Part shown: piece after piece, positions 32,915 through 43,661 of the stretch | Numbering within the stretch: position 1 is the stretch's first letter | How the letters are laid out: the number at the start of each line of letters is the position of its first letter | DNA from: Usnea hakonensis | Lineage: Eukaryota; Ascomycota; Lecanoromycetes; Lecanorales; Parmeliaceae | Direction of reading: 5' to 3' | Assembly: GCA_013423325.1 (NCBI GenBank) | Contig: BLJB01000089.1 | Span: forward strand, 1,788 to 65,787 | Length of the DNA: 64,000 bases | The notes under the pieces: generated by a model | The model's database searches: none | What the model saw: only the letters and a program-made list of their open reading frames with translations | Told to the model about the DNA's origin: nothing | Translations under genes and position numbers: made by a program

Positions 32915-34384
32915 ATGCCTCTCAGCATGCCCAATATGTTTAGAGGAAGATTACCTTTTATTTTCAAGTTCCTGGCCTTGGTGGGGGTCATAGTTCTTCT
33001 CATCAATCATTTTGTACCGAGCAATACGAGCCCTTTCAATACTCTTTCGCACGCCATATCATCCAAATCGACCGACCTTGCGGATCAAGAGATACCCAAG
33101 AAAGTGTGGCAAACATGGCATACTTCCGCTATCCTTTTGGGGGACGAGGAAAGAGAGAGAGCTCGGACGTGGGAAGAGAGAAATCCTCACTATCAATACG
33201 AGTTGCTCACCGATCATGGCGCCGAGAGCTATGTACGTCATCATTTCGCCCATGACCCTCTGATCCGAGATACTTTCCTCAACCTCACCGACAAAATTCT
33301 CCGAGCCGACTTTATGCGCTACATTGTCCTCGCCGCAGAAGGCGGTGTGTATGCAGATTTAGACGTAGTTTGCCAGGAGCCCATCGACTCGTGGGTACCT
33401 CCGGATTTCCAAGGCAAGGTTGGTGTTGTCCTTGGCGTAGAACAGGACCGATTGCCGGTGACGAACGATGCGGATCTCTACTATGACTACAGGAAGTACA
33501 TTTGGGGCATCAACAATTGGGCCATCATGTGCAAGGCAGGTCATCCGTTCATGCGATTTGCTGCCGAGTCGGTTGCACGAAACCTCCTTGAGATGGCCCG
33601 GAAGCAGTATCGATCCCTTGCAACCATGAAGCTTTCGTACAAGGAGGTAATCGATTCGACCGGTCCCAGGGCATTCACCAACGCGTTCTTTGCCTATGCA
33701 TCACGAGTGACGGGCAAAAAGTTTACGTACAAGGATGCAACCATGTTGGAACAGCCCAAGTTAGTCGATGACATACTTATCTTGCCGATCAGAGCAATGA
33801 GCACTGCCGAGGCTGAACGGGACGATGCCGAAGGTTCTCATTCCCCTAATTGGCCTGCTGTGGTCTTCCATTGGTCGGTAGGTTCTTGGAAGAGTACTCA
33901 TTTTCAACGACCGGAAGATAAGGCGGCGGCAGAGGCAGAGGCAAATGCCCAACTACAAGATGGCGCAGCAGCGCAAGACAAACAGGTCGTGGAAGGCGGC
34001 CCAGCAGCGGAAGAAAAGCCGCCTGTGGGGGGCAATGCAGCGGTGGAGGAAGTCCGAGCAGCGGAAGCGATCCCAGCAGCAGACACGGTGCCTAAGACAA
34101 AACCGGCAGAAGGGGAACAAGCAGCTGAAGCCGCCGTCGTCCCAGATGGAGCTCAAGCTAGTAAGGGTGATCAAGCAAGTGAAGTCGACAAATCTGTCGA
34201 AATGAAACCAGCATTTCAAGGCAACCCACCACTTGAGGGAAATTCACCAGTGGGAGAGAAACCATTGCTTCATGAAAATCCGTTGGTCGGAGCACAGTCA
34301 CCAGTTGAAGGAGGCCCAACAGTATTAGGAAATTCTCCACCCGAGGGTGATCCACCAGTCGTTGCGAAATTGCCAGAACCATGA
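32915..34384 (+). CDS. GT32 (OCH1/inositolphosphoceramide mannosyltransferase-like) with repeat tail
   Basis: 489 residues, intronless, ATG 32915. A cytosolic end of about 13 residues and one helix (FIFKFLALVGVIVLLINHFV, about 15-34) make it a type II Golgi-type membrane protein. The GT32 catalytic region starts at IPKKVWQTWHT. ILRADFMRYIVLAAEGGVYADLDV contains the sugar-binding DxD (about D148 and D150), and VVFHWSVGSW closes the domain near residue 320. The family adds mannose to glycans or sphingolipids in the Golgi lumen. After residue 330 there is an extra tail of about 160 residues. It is first Ala/Glu-rich, then a degenerate Pro/Gly/Glu-rich repeat (EGNSPVGEKP, EGGPTVLGNSPPEGDPP) with a period near 7-9 residues. 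That tail is not part of the family fold and is probably disordered and lumenal. Confidence 0.88.
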   Translation: MPLSMPNMFRGRLPFIFKFLALVGVIVLLINHFVPSNTSPFNTLSHAISSKSTDLADQEIPKKVWQTWHTSAILLGDEERERARTWEERNPHYQYELLTDHGAESYVRHHFAHDPLIRDTFLNLTDKILRADFMRYIVLAAEGGVYADLDVVCQEPIDSWVPPDFQGKVGVVLGVEQDRLPVTNDADLYYDYRKYIWGINNWAIMCKAGHPFMRFAAESVARNLLEMARKQYRSLATMKLSYKEVIDSTGPRAFTNAFFAYASRVTGKKFTYKDATMLEQPKLVDDILILPIRAMSTAEAERDDAEGSHSPNWPAVVFHWSVGSWKSTHFQRPEDKAAAEAEANAQLQDGAAAQDKQVVEGGPAAEEKPPVGGNAAVEEVRAAEAIPAADTVPKTKPAEGEQAAEAAVVPDGAQASKGDQASEVDKSVEMKPAFQGNPPLEGNSPVGEKPLLHENPLVGAQSPVEGGPTVLGNSPPEGDPPVVAKLPEP

Positions 34385-36281
34385 GCGGCGTATCGACATG
34401 GATCGTTTTCCGTACTAATGAATGGATTGCTGTCACCTTTCTCTTCGCCGAATCTTTTCAATGTGCTCAAGGGTATGCTTAAAATGTGCTTTATAATAGA
34501 GGTAACTATCAACGATGATGGATTAATCGCTGCGAATGAGGATTCAACGATGTTCATCTACATGTTCTGCAATAGATACCATGACCCTCTCAACAGGCGG
34601 TCCTCGACTGAACAATGCAGTCATCTATAGCAGGAAGCATTTCTACTGCCCGATCATTCATCGAATGTTCCCAGCACATCAAGTTTGACAGATCTGAGCG
34701 TGAAGAGGTCATGTACGAGACAATTAAGCTCTCTTTTCAGGAAATGCCTGCACCCTATTTCATCATTTCCAAGCCTTTAGTTCTCCAAAATTCGGTCTGG
34801 CAGCAACCTAGAACGCTTTGATTGCATTCGGTACAGACAAAAAGCGCTTACTGGGCCTAACACGAAGACGGATCGTCATACTTCCATGGATAATATATCA
34901 TTTCCCCGGCTCACGCGACTACATCCAGTTCCCTTTTCTACGAATTTTCACTAGTCGGCGACTAAAGAACGCAATGGGCTCTGAAACCTCCTCTTCACAT
35001 TGCTGCGGAGAAACGACGTTGGTATTGAATTCCCTCCACCCTAACACTCTGGCCATGCTGTCGCTTCTCGAATTTTGCGCAATCTTGGGAGCGCCATTCA
35101 ATATCTCCGCTGCCTTTGCGTGAAATTTCCATTCACCCTGACCCACCAACAGCCTTGGACGAGGAAAGGCCAATAACCCCACACTTGTTGCGACCAATGC
35201 GGAAATCTTTCCATGTGGGTTGTTATTTCCCTCTTTTTACCAGACCGTCGCCTTGCCCAACCATCTTCTGATGCCATCTTACCCAAGAATTACCTCAGTG
35301 ATCAGTCGAATTTCCAATCCATCCACGTGTCGCAGGTCATCGGTATCGCTTGAGCATCCAATGACTTTGACACCATTGCTGCCAAAGCACTAGATAAAGA
35401 AGGCTCTATTGAATGCTGGCATGCGTGATGACGTCCCAGGTACCGCTTCTGTAACACTTGCGCAGAGGCTGGAAGGTCTGTGCGGTGTTCGATACAGGTG
35501 ATACCCAATCATGATCCAACTGTCATGGTTTGAGGGTGCGGGATGTGATCATATTTATCGCCATACTCATTTCAATTATCGAAGCGTTACATTAAGCACA
35601 GTATGAACAACTGCTCTCTTTACAAGTCCTAGTAACTTCACTCTGAAAGAACACATCACAACAACATCATCACCGAAATCTCCGCCCTACAATTCTCCCC
35701 TAGCCCCACATCCTCTTCAAACATCAAGACCACCCAACCCCCATCATCCTTTCGCCTCAGACTCAAACATACCACACCGCTCCCGCAGACCCTCTTATCG
35801 GACCTTCACCCAAACCCGCCACTACAAACCCGCCCCGCCTGAACCATCCATTCATCAACTCCGCCTCAATTCCATCATCACAAGCCACCCCCCCTCCCTC
35901 ACCCACTCCCCACCCTGCAATCTTAAATGCAATTCCCTCCATCCCCCACCGCCACCCAGCCAATCTGTCCCATCAACCCAAGAACGACTTGCCCACCCGC
36001 TTTTCCCCTTCCTTTCTATACTCGCCGCAGTAATAGCTGAGCAATAATATTGCCATAACAACAGGGAAGATATCATCTCGCCATCCACCCCCCCACCACC
36101 ATAACAGCACGCACCAGCTGCCGTCATAATCGCTCTAGCAAATACTATCCATGCCGGCTTTCAGTCACATAACACCACTATCTCCCGATCCGCGCTCTTG
36201 AAAGTTTGAGCGCTACGTCCCGCCCGCGCCCCCGCTACGATTCTTACTTATAGCTCAATTTCTCTAGCGCAGCGCGACCCC

Positions 36282-36299
36282 GAGAGAGAGAGAGAGAGA
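36282..36299. repeat. GA microsatellite
   Basis: Nine GA units in a row. Confidence 0.9.
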
Positions 36300-37725
36300 C
36301 AGGAGCATGTTATCAGCAGCAGTGATGTGATGTGATAGACAGGGGTCGCTATGGAAAGGAAAGGAAAGGAAAGTAGACGGACCGGGAGCAAAGAAAATTG
36401 TGTGTTGGAAACAGAGGATGAACACGACTTTGCAGTACGGGATTCGCCCAGTCGCGGCAGAGAGGTCGAAAGCAAACGCCCCCCATTCCACCAGGGCCCC
36501 TCGCTCTCTTCTGTATATGAACGCCGTATGTATCTATATAGATAATTCCACCTCGCACAAACCAAACCCCCTTCTTCTTCTTCCTCCCCACACACACACC
36601 CACCTACCCACTCCGCTCTCCTCCCCTCCCCAAACAAACCCCTTTCTTCCCCCCCACCCACCCACCAAACCACAGCCTCTCTCTCTCCCCTACCATACCA
36701 TACCATATCTTTCACATCCGAATCCTAATCCCAATCACACGCAAAGCAAAGCAAAAGCAAAGGGCAGGAAGAAGACTGCCGTAAGGAGTCGAGTCGTCTG
36801 TCTGTCTATGCTGGGTAGGAGAGGAGAGAGGGGGGGAGGAAGAGGAGGATGTGAGGGAGGGCGAGCGAGAGGGGAGGGAGGGAGGGAGGGGGTGAGGGGG
36901 TTTGATGAAGTTTGTGATGGATGTACGGAGCTGACGCTCCTCCGTTGGAGGCATGGCTTGATAAAGTTTTTTTTTTTTCAAAAAGAGAGAGAAATCCATC
37001 CATTCATCCATCTATATTCCTTCTGGTATGTATGTGATTTGGCCGGTCTGGTCTGGTCTGGTCTGGTCATGGTATTATCGTTTTTTAATAGTGTGGGTGT
37101 GAGTGTGTTGGCGGACGATGATGGATCATCATCTGCCTCGGAGACTCCCCATTTCTGAGTTTCAGAAGGTGTCAGCGGGTGGTTGGTATAGGGAGATAGA
37201 TAGAGCTAGGGATGGTGGAGGGGAGGGGGAGGATGGAAAGAGAGGAGATTAGGGTTAGGAAGGGTGAGTGAGGAGGGATGGGGGGTGCGATGCGATGCGG
37301 GATTCAGAAGGATGGATGGCTTGGCTCGGGGGTGGTATAATCCCCAAGAGAAAAAAACCAGCATTGATTATCCATACGTACGTATCTACTCTTGATCTGC
37401 CTCCTCGTGCTCATACTCATACTCTATCAATAAACACACTCATACAGAAAAAGAAAGGAAAGGACCCACCCGTCGTGATTCCCCCAATTAGCGTCTTTTT
37501 TCTGCATAAGGTAGTTAGATAACCCATCCTATCCTATTCTTTAATTTTTCAAGGGACGGCATGAATGAGTGAATGTGGCCGGGTGTGGAGGAGGAAGGGA
37601 GGATTATACAAAAACGACGCAATCACCGAAACGAAGGAGCTGTTGTCATCATCAACGCTAGCCAGGCGCCTGGTCCGATGCTTGTAGAGCCCGGGACGTG
37701 ATTCGAGGCGGCAAGCAAGGTATAC

Positions 37726-37751
37726 GATTGGGATTGGGATTGGGATTGGGG
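37726..37751. repeat. GATTGG-type tandem repeat
   Basis: Four copies of a GATTGG unit that end in a G run. Confidence 0.85.
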
Positions 37752-38112
37752 GAGGGTTGGAGGGATTGGAGGGGTGGGTGGATGAGGAGGGGGTTAGGAA
37801 GTAAGCCTTGCTGAGATGGGAGAAAGGTGAGCAGGGCCGGGCTGCCGCTGGAGACCGATATAGTATCGTATCGTAGCTAGGCTAGGCTAGGGAAGGCGAG
37901 TATTAATATTCCATAACACCTACCAATGCGGCGAACAGGACGCTCGCATAACTATTAAACTATCTATCTATATACATGAGTTCTCAGCACGCTTTGCTTG
38001 CTATTTGAACATCCGTCGTATAGGAGATTCCTAGACGGAAAAAGTAATAACAGAATTTAGCAAAGATACCTTAATTTGCAAAACGGTTATAAGATCTAAG
38101 TACGTGTTATTC

Positions 38113-38135
38113 GAGTGAGTGAGTGAGTGAGTGAG
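38113..38135. repeat. GAGT microsatellite
   Basis: Between five and six GAGT units in a row. Confidence 0.9.
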
Positions 38136-41100
38136 AGAAGGAAAAAGCCGTACTCGCATCGTTGAGAATCTTTCAGTTGTTGTAGGGATTTTTGATATCA
38201 ATGGATGGCCGACGTTCGCCGGCTGGATGCATGAAGGGAAAGCTAGCATCGGAGTTAGTTGTGCACACGACTGGTCGACGATTGATACCACCGGTCCGGC
38301 AGTCACGTAAAGTATCGAGAGACATGACAGAAAATTCGTGAGTGAGGTCGAGCCACTACCTGGCAATCTGTGTTATATGAGGGAGATGGTAGTCGGTGTT
38401 ATATCCTCAAGCGATTAGGATTTGTTATGTTTACACTGTATCAATGATGTCTTGTTACTTTTTTTCATTAGACGCTCTATGGCTGCGGTGTCGATTTAAG
38501 CCACTGGAAGAAAGGAGACTGGGTCAGAGGGGAGGGTAGAGCAAAGTGTCGCAAGTGGGCAGGATTATTTCTCATGTCAAGCTTGGGCAATGATTCTCGG
38601 GTTTTCCGAGAAGCCAATTGATGAAGAACAATCTTCGATTAAGGATTTCTGTCCAGACCCTAGACTCCATATTCGTTCCCCTATGGCACGTAAATCTTAC
38701 ACCTGACCATGTGTAATGCACCATTTTTGTCAAACTCATCTCCGGATTGTGACTGTTGTACGCATTCAGTCAGACAAGCGAATATAAAGCATTTCTCGGT
38801 GCATTAGCCTTCTCGTGCTATCAAAGCTAGCGATGCAAGCCACCATGGTTTCCGCCACAGAACAAACTTCGGTACTCGTACCGAGTAGCCACTTCCCTCA
38901 TTTTCGCTACAACTTGAATCAAGTCATTGATGGCCAATCAGTAAGATGCGTTGGATTACTGTCCCGCTAAGGACATGTTCTGTAAGCCTTGATCGGCAGA
39001 TCATGCCCTATCATCACAAGAAAATTTAACGTTTCAGGCCGAGTTTCCGTTTGCAGGTTCGACGGCAGGTACAACAACATCCCGCAACCTTGTCCGGCAC
39101 CTAGAATATCATCCAAGGCTCAAATGACTTTCGTAATCAAGGCCTTGAGCCCGTGTTACCTTTTGGACCCATTCTGGGCCTCGTCCAGAGTTTGTGCTAT
39201 TGATTTGAACAAGTTTTCAAATGCAGCGACCTGGTACCTTGCTCTATCGCTGCACTATAAAATACTTGTCTCACAAGTCCAAGGACACGCATTCAGAGCC
39301 TTGGGCCGGGAATAGGATGCTATCATCACAAACACGGCCCCAAGATCTTGAAAGTCGAATTTAGAGAGCACTGGAGAAGGCCGTTTGAGCTTGAGGCAAT
39401 GGTTGTTTAGTCAAATAATGCATGATGTCAGTGGTCCAAGCGGAGACGCCGGAGAGAAGTCCGAAAGTCCGAGTGAAAAGTGCACGGCAAGGGCGGGGCC
39501 TGTGAATTTCTACTTGCTGGTTAGTCGAAACAAAAGCGTATCCTTTGTCAAACCAGAAAGGGACTTGGACTTTTGCTAAGCTTTCCCGATAGCATCCCGG
39601 AGACGACGGAAGCAATCTCTGCTGGGCCGATCTGGATAGATTGGTTTCGACGAACAAAGTGGATTTTGAGGCTTTTGGTAGCAGGAGGCACTGCCGGGTT
39701 ATCTATTTGGACGAGAGCTCGCAAATCGAGGTCTTGGGACATGGAGGTGTTTGCTGGCAAATTGCAGATTTCTTCACAACGCTTGGGTTTGAGAAGTGGT
39801 AGGAGCGGCGAGCCTCAAATGGTTCAAGGCAGGCGAGATGATGCTGGTAGAGGGTAGCATGATGCAGCATTGATACCAGATGGGTTGAATTTCAGATTCA
39901 TCTGTTAACGAGTATGTGTGCATTGCATTTCATATTGGTACCTGGTGGGTATCACGCAATAGTTGCGTTCCTTGATGTGCCTCTCCGTTTCCCCGCCGGC
40001 CAAGGAGCATGCAGATCGAGTCCGATGTTGATGGAGTTCAGTAGGTTGGTAGATATGGTAGGTAATTAGTTGTCGTGCGAAGCAAGTAGTTGCTGTAGTT
40101 TGCTGTAGTTTGGAAGAACCAAAGTTTAATCTCTCAAGGTAGTTACTTGAAGCCAAGACGGGCAAGACTAAGGTACCGAGGCCACTAAGACGCAATGCCA
40201 TGCCGGTCTCGCTCGGGCTCTTGATTTAAACTTTTAAGGGAAGGTGGGAGAGGGAGAGCCCGAGCGCTGGCAGTCTTGGCGGTCTTGGCGAGCCACCACG
40301 GAATAAATATTACTTTAGGCCTTACTTTATATGAGAAGCAACTTCAACATTGTCACCGATTAGTACAACTCTCAAGTGATGCAGTCTACAGATTGGGTGG
40401 GGACTTGTGGATGCACGAGGGGCAGTATCGTTATCTCGTGGATTGATTTGATCATCTCCTGCAGTCTACTAATACAATCTGAATACATGGGCATGCAACG
40501 GGGCAAGATAAGTTTCCGCCAGTTTGGCTACGTATCATATATGCTCAAGTATATGCAGTCAGCATATCATTGGTCTATGATTGCGCGTTCCTAGCTGCGC
40601 TCTGCTAAGCTTTCTGTTTCAGGAACTAAGACGGGGACGAGGCACGAGAGCATACGTACCCAACTACCAAAACACGTTTAGTTTCATGCAGGCTGACGAC
40701 TGTCTATGCAACTTGTTATGCGCCCCCAAAAAAAGGAGCGTAAAAACGATAATGATTGTCGTCTTCAAGACTACTGTACTTACCCCAAAGGGAATAATGG
40801 AAAATGCCTTGTACATCGGGACTGGCGGAGATCAATATACATACTAATACTAAACTAAAATATGCAAACCAGGATGCCTACCGTTCCTCTCTACTTCACT
40901 TCGCTGCTTCTCGTCTTCTCAGCCGGCCAATTGCCCAAGCTGAAGTTTGGAACTCGATAACTAGCTTGCTCCCAGCTTATTCCAAGTTGCAGAATCTCCA
41001 AACTCTACAAGGCACTACTCCAACGCGCATCCACTCCCTGATCCCTACCGACTTTCGTCTTGGTCGCATCGGCTGAAAGGATTGCGCAATCAATAATGGC

Positions 41101-41254
41101 CTTGTCCCCTGGTCGATTCGCGATACCTGCTGAGTCTGCTAAAGAGTAAAAGCACTCTTGAATTGCCAGCTTCATTCCTCCCGTCTTCATCCACTCGCCA
41201 AGCATCCAAGATATCTGAAACACTACTGTACCTACTGGCTACTCGCTTGGCAAC

Positions 41255-43027
41255 ATGGATAAATATGAAAAAGTTAGGACGTCTTCACAGTCACCTAGAT
41301 CTCCACGCTCTCCAGGTTCTTCCCGCTTCGACACACGTCCACAATGGCGACAGAACAGAGTCTGCTACCTCCTCGAAAGCCTTGCTACTTTAATAGTTTT
41401 ACGCCTACGATCTTTGATCATTATCGCCCTCCTCCTCATCATTACGTGTGGCGTCCTTACGCTGAAACCTGTACGTATCAGGCTGTGGTGGCACGCAAAG
41501 CCTGCCGTGACTAAAATCCCTTAGATACCTTCCAAGTACACCACTATCCCTACCAACACCACCTGGGTCAGCAACGACACCCCTCAACCCTACAAGCCAA
41601 TTGCCCCTCCAGAAGTGCCCCTACATATCGTCATTCCCGCAACCAAACAAGACGTGAATCTCTGCAAACTACTCTTCTCAGGCACCATCCTTGGCTACCC
41701 AACGCCAGTAATTACAGGATGGGGAACAGATTTGGACGAGGAACAAAGAAAGGGTATGACTGGCGGAGGAAGTCACTTGTTGAAGATAACACGCGTTCTT
41801 GAATACCTGGGCAATCTTGGGCCGGAGCACGATAAGGACCTCGTACTGATGATGGATGGCTACGATATCTGGTTCCAGCTGCATAAAGATCTTCTCATCG
41901 AACGATATTATCGGATCAACGCTGATGCCAACAAACGGATCAAAGATCGCATGGGGAGAGCTGCCAAGATCGAAGGCATAGAGCAGACCATTGTTTTCGG
42001 CGCCGGGAAACGCTGCTGGCCCAACGAAGTTCACACGGTAGCATGCTGGCCTCTTCCACCGTCCCCCCTCCCCATGGACTTGTACGATGGCAACACGGAC
42101 AAACCGGTTGGGTCACGCCCAAACCCTTGGTCCACCACTCGCCAGAAATTCCTAAATTCAGGCCTCATCATGGGTCCCGTCGCCGATATGCGAGCCTTGT
42201 TCGCTCGCGCCCAAGCAATCGTGAAGAAATTGGGTGACGACCCCGAGCCAGATGACAATGGCAGCGGATGGAGCCAAAAGGTCTACCACAACAGCGACCA
42301 ATCAGTCTTCAACATGATCTTCGGTGAGCAAGAATATCAGCGAGAGGTCATGAGAATCCGTCACATCACATGGCTGCACAACCCCATTCTCAAGATCCAG
42401 CAATTCTTTGGCAAGGACCTCTCGGACACCGACTGGGTCTTGGAAGGTGTCGCAATCGAAAACATCCTCAACCCACCATGGTCACACCTGCAGGTCGAGC
42501 AATTCGACGGCAAGCCTCTGGAGTTCAGCATCGGCCTCGACTACTGGTCCGACATCACCTTCCAAACCGCCAACTCGGAGCGCAACGGCGGCTGGATGAG
42601 CTACAACCAATCCCTCGAGCCCCAAGTCCAGCACTGGGATCGCTACGACTGCAAACCCCATCTGCGCAATCTCCCCCCCGACATCACTCACTCCCAGCCC
42701 CCCTTTTTCAACCTCGGCAACGACAACAGCGCCCTTTCCATTAATGCGAGTTGGAACGACATCCCCCTCTACACCCAATACTGCAACGGCGTCGTACCAG
42801 TCATGCTCCATCACAACGGCGACAAAGCCTCCAGGGACAACCGGTGGCATAAGACGTGGTACTTCCCCTACGCGGAAGCGCTGTTCAAAGCACAACAGCC
42901 GAAACAGGTCGAATCGCTCGTCATGGGCAAAGTCGGCAAGGAAACCCTGAAGCCGGGAAGTGCGTTTGATGATAGGGGTGGTATCATTGAGTTTGAGAAT
43001 GCGTGTCAGGGGTGGGATTTTACGTGA
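41255..43027 (+). CDS. Type II membrane glycosyltransferase-like protein (PLOD-type GT domain)
   Basis: Exons 41255-41470 and 41525-43027, joined in phase 0 over a 54-nt intron (GTACGT donor, CTAAAAT branch-like), giving 572 residues. A Ser/Pro-rich cytosolic end is followed by one membrane helix (RSLIIIALLLIITCGVLTL, about 51-69), then a lumenal stem. The domain begins at VPLHIVIPATKQDVNLCKLL. KDLVLMMDGYDIWFQL carries the D-x-x-D (about D183 and D186) expected of a GT-A sugar-nucleotide site, as in the glycosyltransferase domain of PLOD-type collagen-modifying enzymes. FLNSGLIMGPVADMRALFARA and HNSDQSVFNMIFGEQEYQRE match the usual order after it. Acceptor and sugar are unknown. No lysyl hydroxylase domain follows. 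The C-terminal 25 codons shift to G-rich composition. Confidence 0.75.
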
Positions 43028-43253
43028 GGAGACATCGTCACGCGCAATTACTTTTTTTCGTCGTTGTGGAGTTCCGGGGTGAAATATAGGCGCTTTTAGA
43101 GTATTTAGAGATAATGATAGATAGACATACTAAAGATTCTCTTCCGACGTAGCTACATATATTCATAGCCAGCCCCAATAATACCTATCATACTGATATT
43201 ATTACCCTCATGGCTCCGTCCGCTGGGAGTATTCGCTTACTGTATCCCGAAAC

Positions 43254-43661
43254 GTGGCTCTCTCTCAGCCCCAGCACACACTCCACACAAACACCACCCC
43301 CCCCCCGACCGTCAGCCGTTTCATCTTCTTCGATGCCCCGTTAGACAGCCTCTCATCCGTTTACAATGCCAGCGATTCATACTATGCCAGTGCACCTCTT
43401 GGTGGCCCCGTTGGCCGGACCTGCTTTGGCCAATTAAGCAAGCGACAGCTACAGACAGTGTCAGCACAGACGCAGGCAGCGGCTAGTAACGGATTGCAAG
43501 CAAGATATTGGGACACGCCGGCATGGCCGATCTCCTGGCGAGACCGTGTGTGGGGTGATTTGGTGGGTCATGGTGTTGGAATGCTGAATGCCGACGACTT
43601 GGTCGCCGCCTCTCAGTGGAATTGGAACTGGTGTGTGGTTCTGGGCGTGAGGTTTTGTTGA
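43254..43661 (+). pseudogene. AIM6: 3' fragment of an AIM6-like gene
   Basis: The frame reads FIFFDAPLDSLSSVYNASDSYY, then GPVGRTCFGQLSKRQL, LQARYWDTPAWPISWRDRVW, VGMLNADDL and WNWCVVLGVRFC to a stop at 43661. This is the C-terminal third of fungal AIM6-like proteins (PLC-like phosphodiesterase superfamily), including the natural end. The N-terminal two thirds, with the active-site part of the TIM barrel, are missing. The in-frame codons before about 43270 do not match the family and reach a stop at 43194. There is no plausible start for a full protein, so this is a truncated relic that cannot encode the enzyme. It lies 230 bp after the glycosyltransferase-like gene on the same strand and marks the left edge of the decayed zone. 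Confidence 0.7.

Larger units (their letters stand above)
34385..41254. other. 6.9-kb stretch without a supported gene
   Basis: Both strands were read; no open frame carries a recognisable domain or a convincing exon chain. From about 35640 to 36720 the plus strand is C-rich and G-poor. From about 36780 to 37330 it turns strongly G-rich, with dense homopurine runs. Several simple repeats lie in or after this block (listed separately). The 252-codon frame at 36400-37158 is low-complexity and looks like a product of the composition. A long untranslated leader, a non-coding RNA or a regulatory block are possible, but none can be shown from sequence alone. Confidence 0.4.

Noticed and set aside
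36400..37158. 252-codon open frame on the plus strand
   Set aside because: The translation is low-complexity and follows the local C-rich to G-rich composition; no domain and no splice context.
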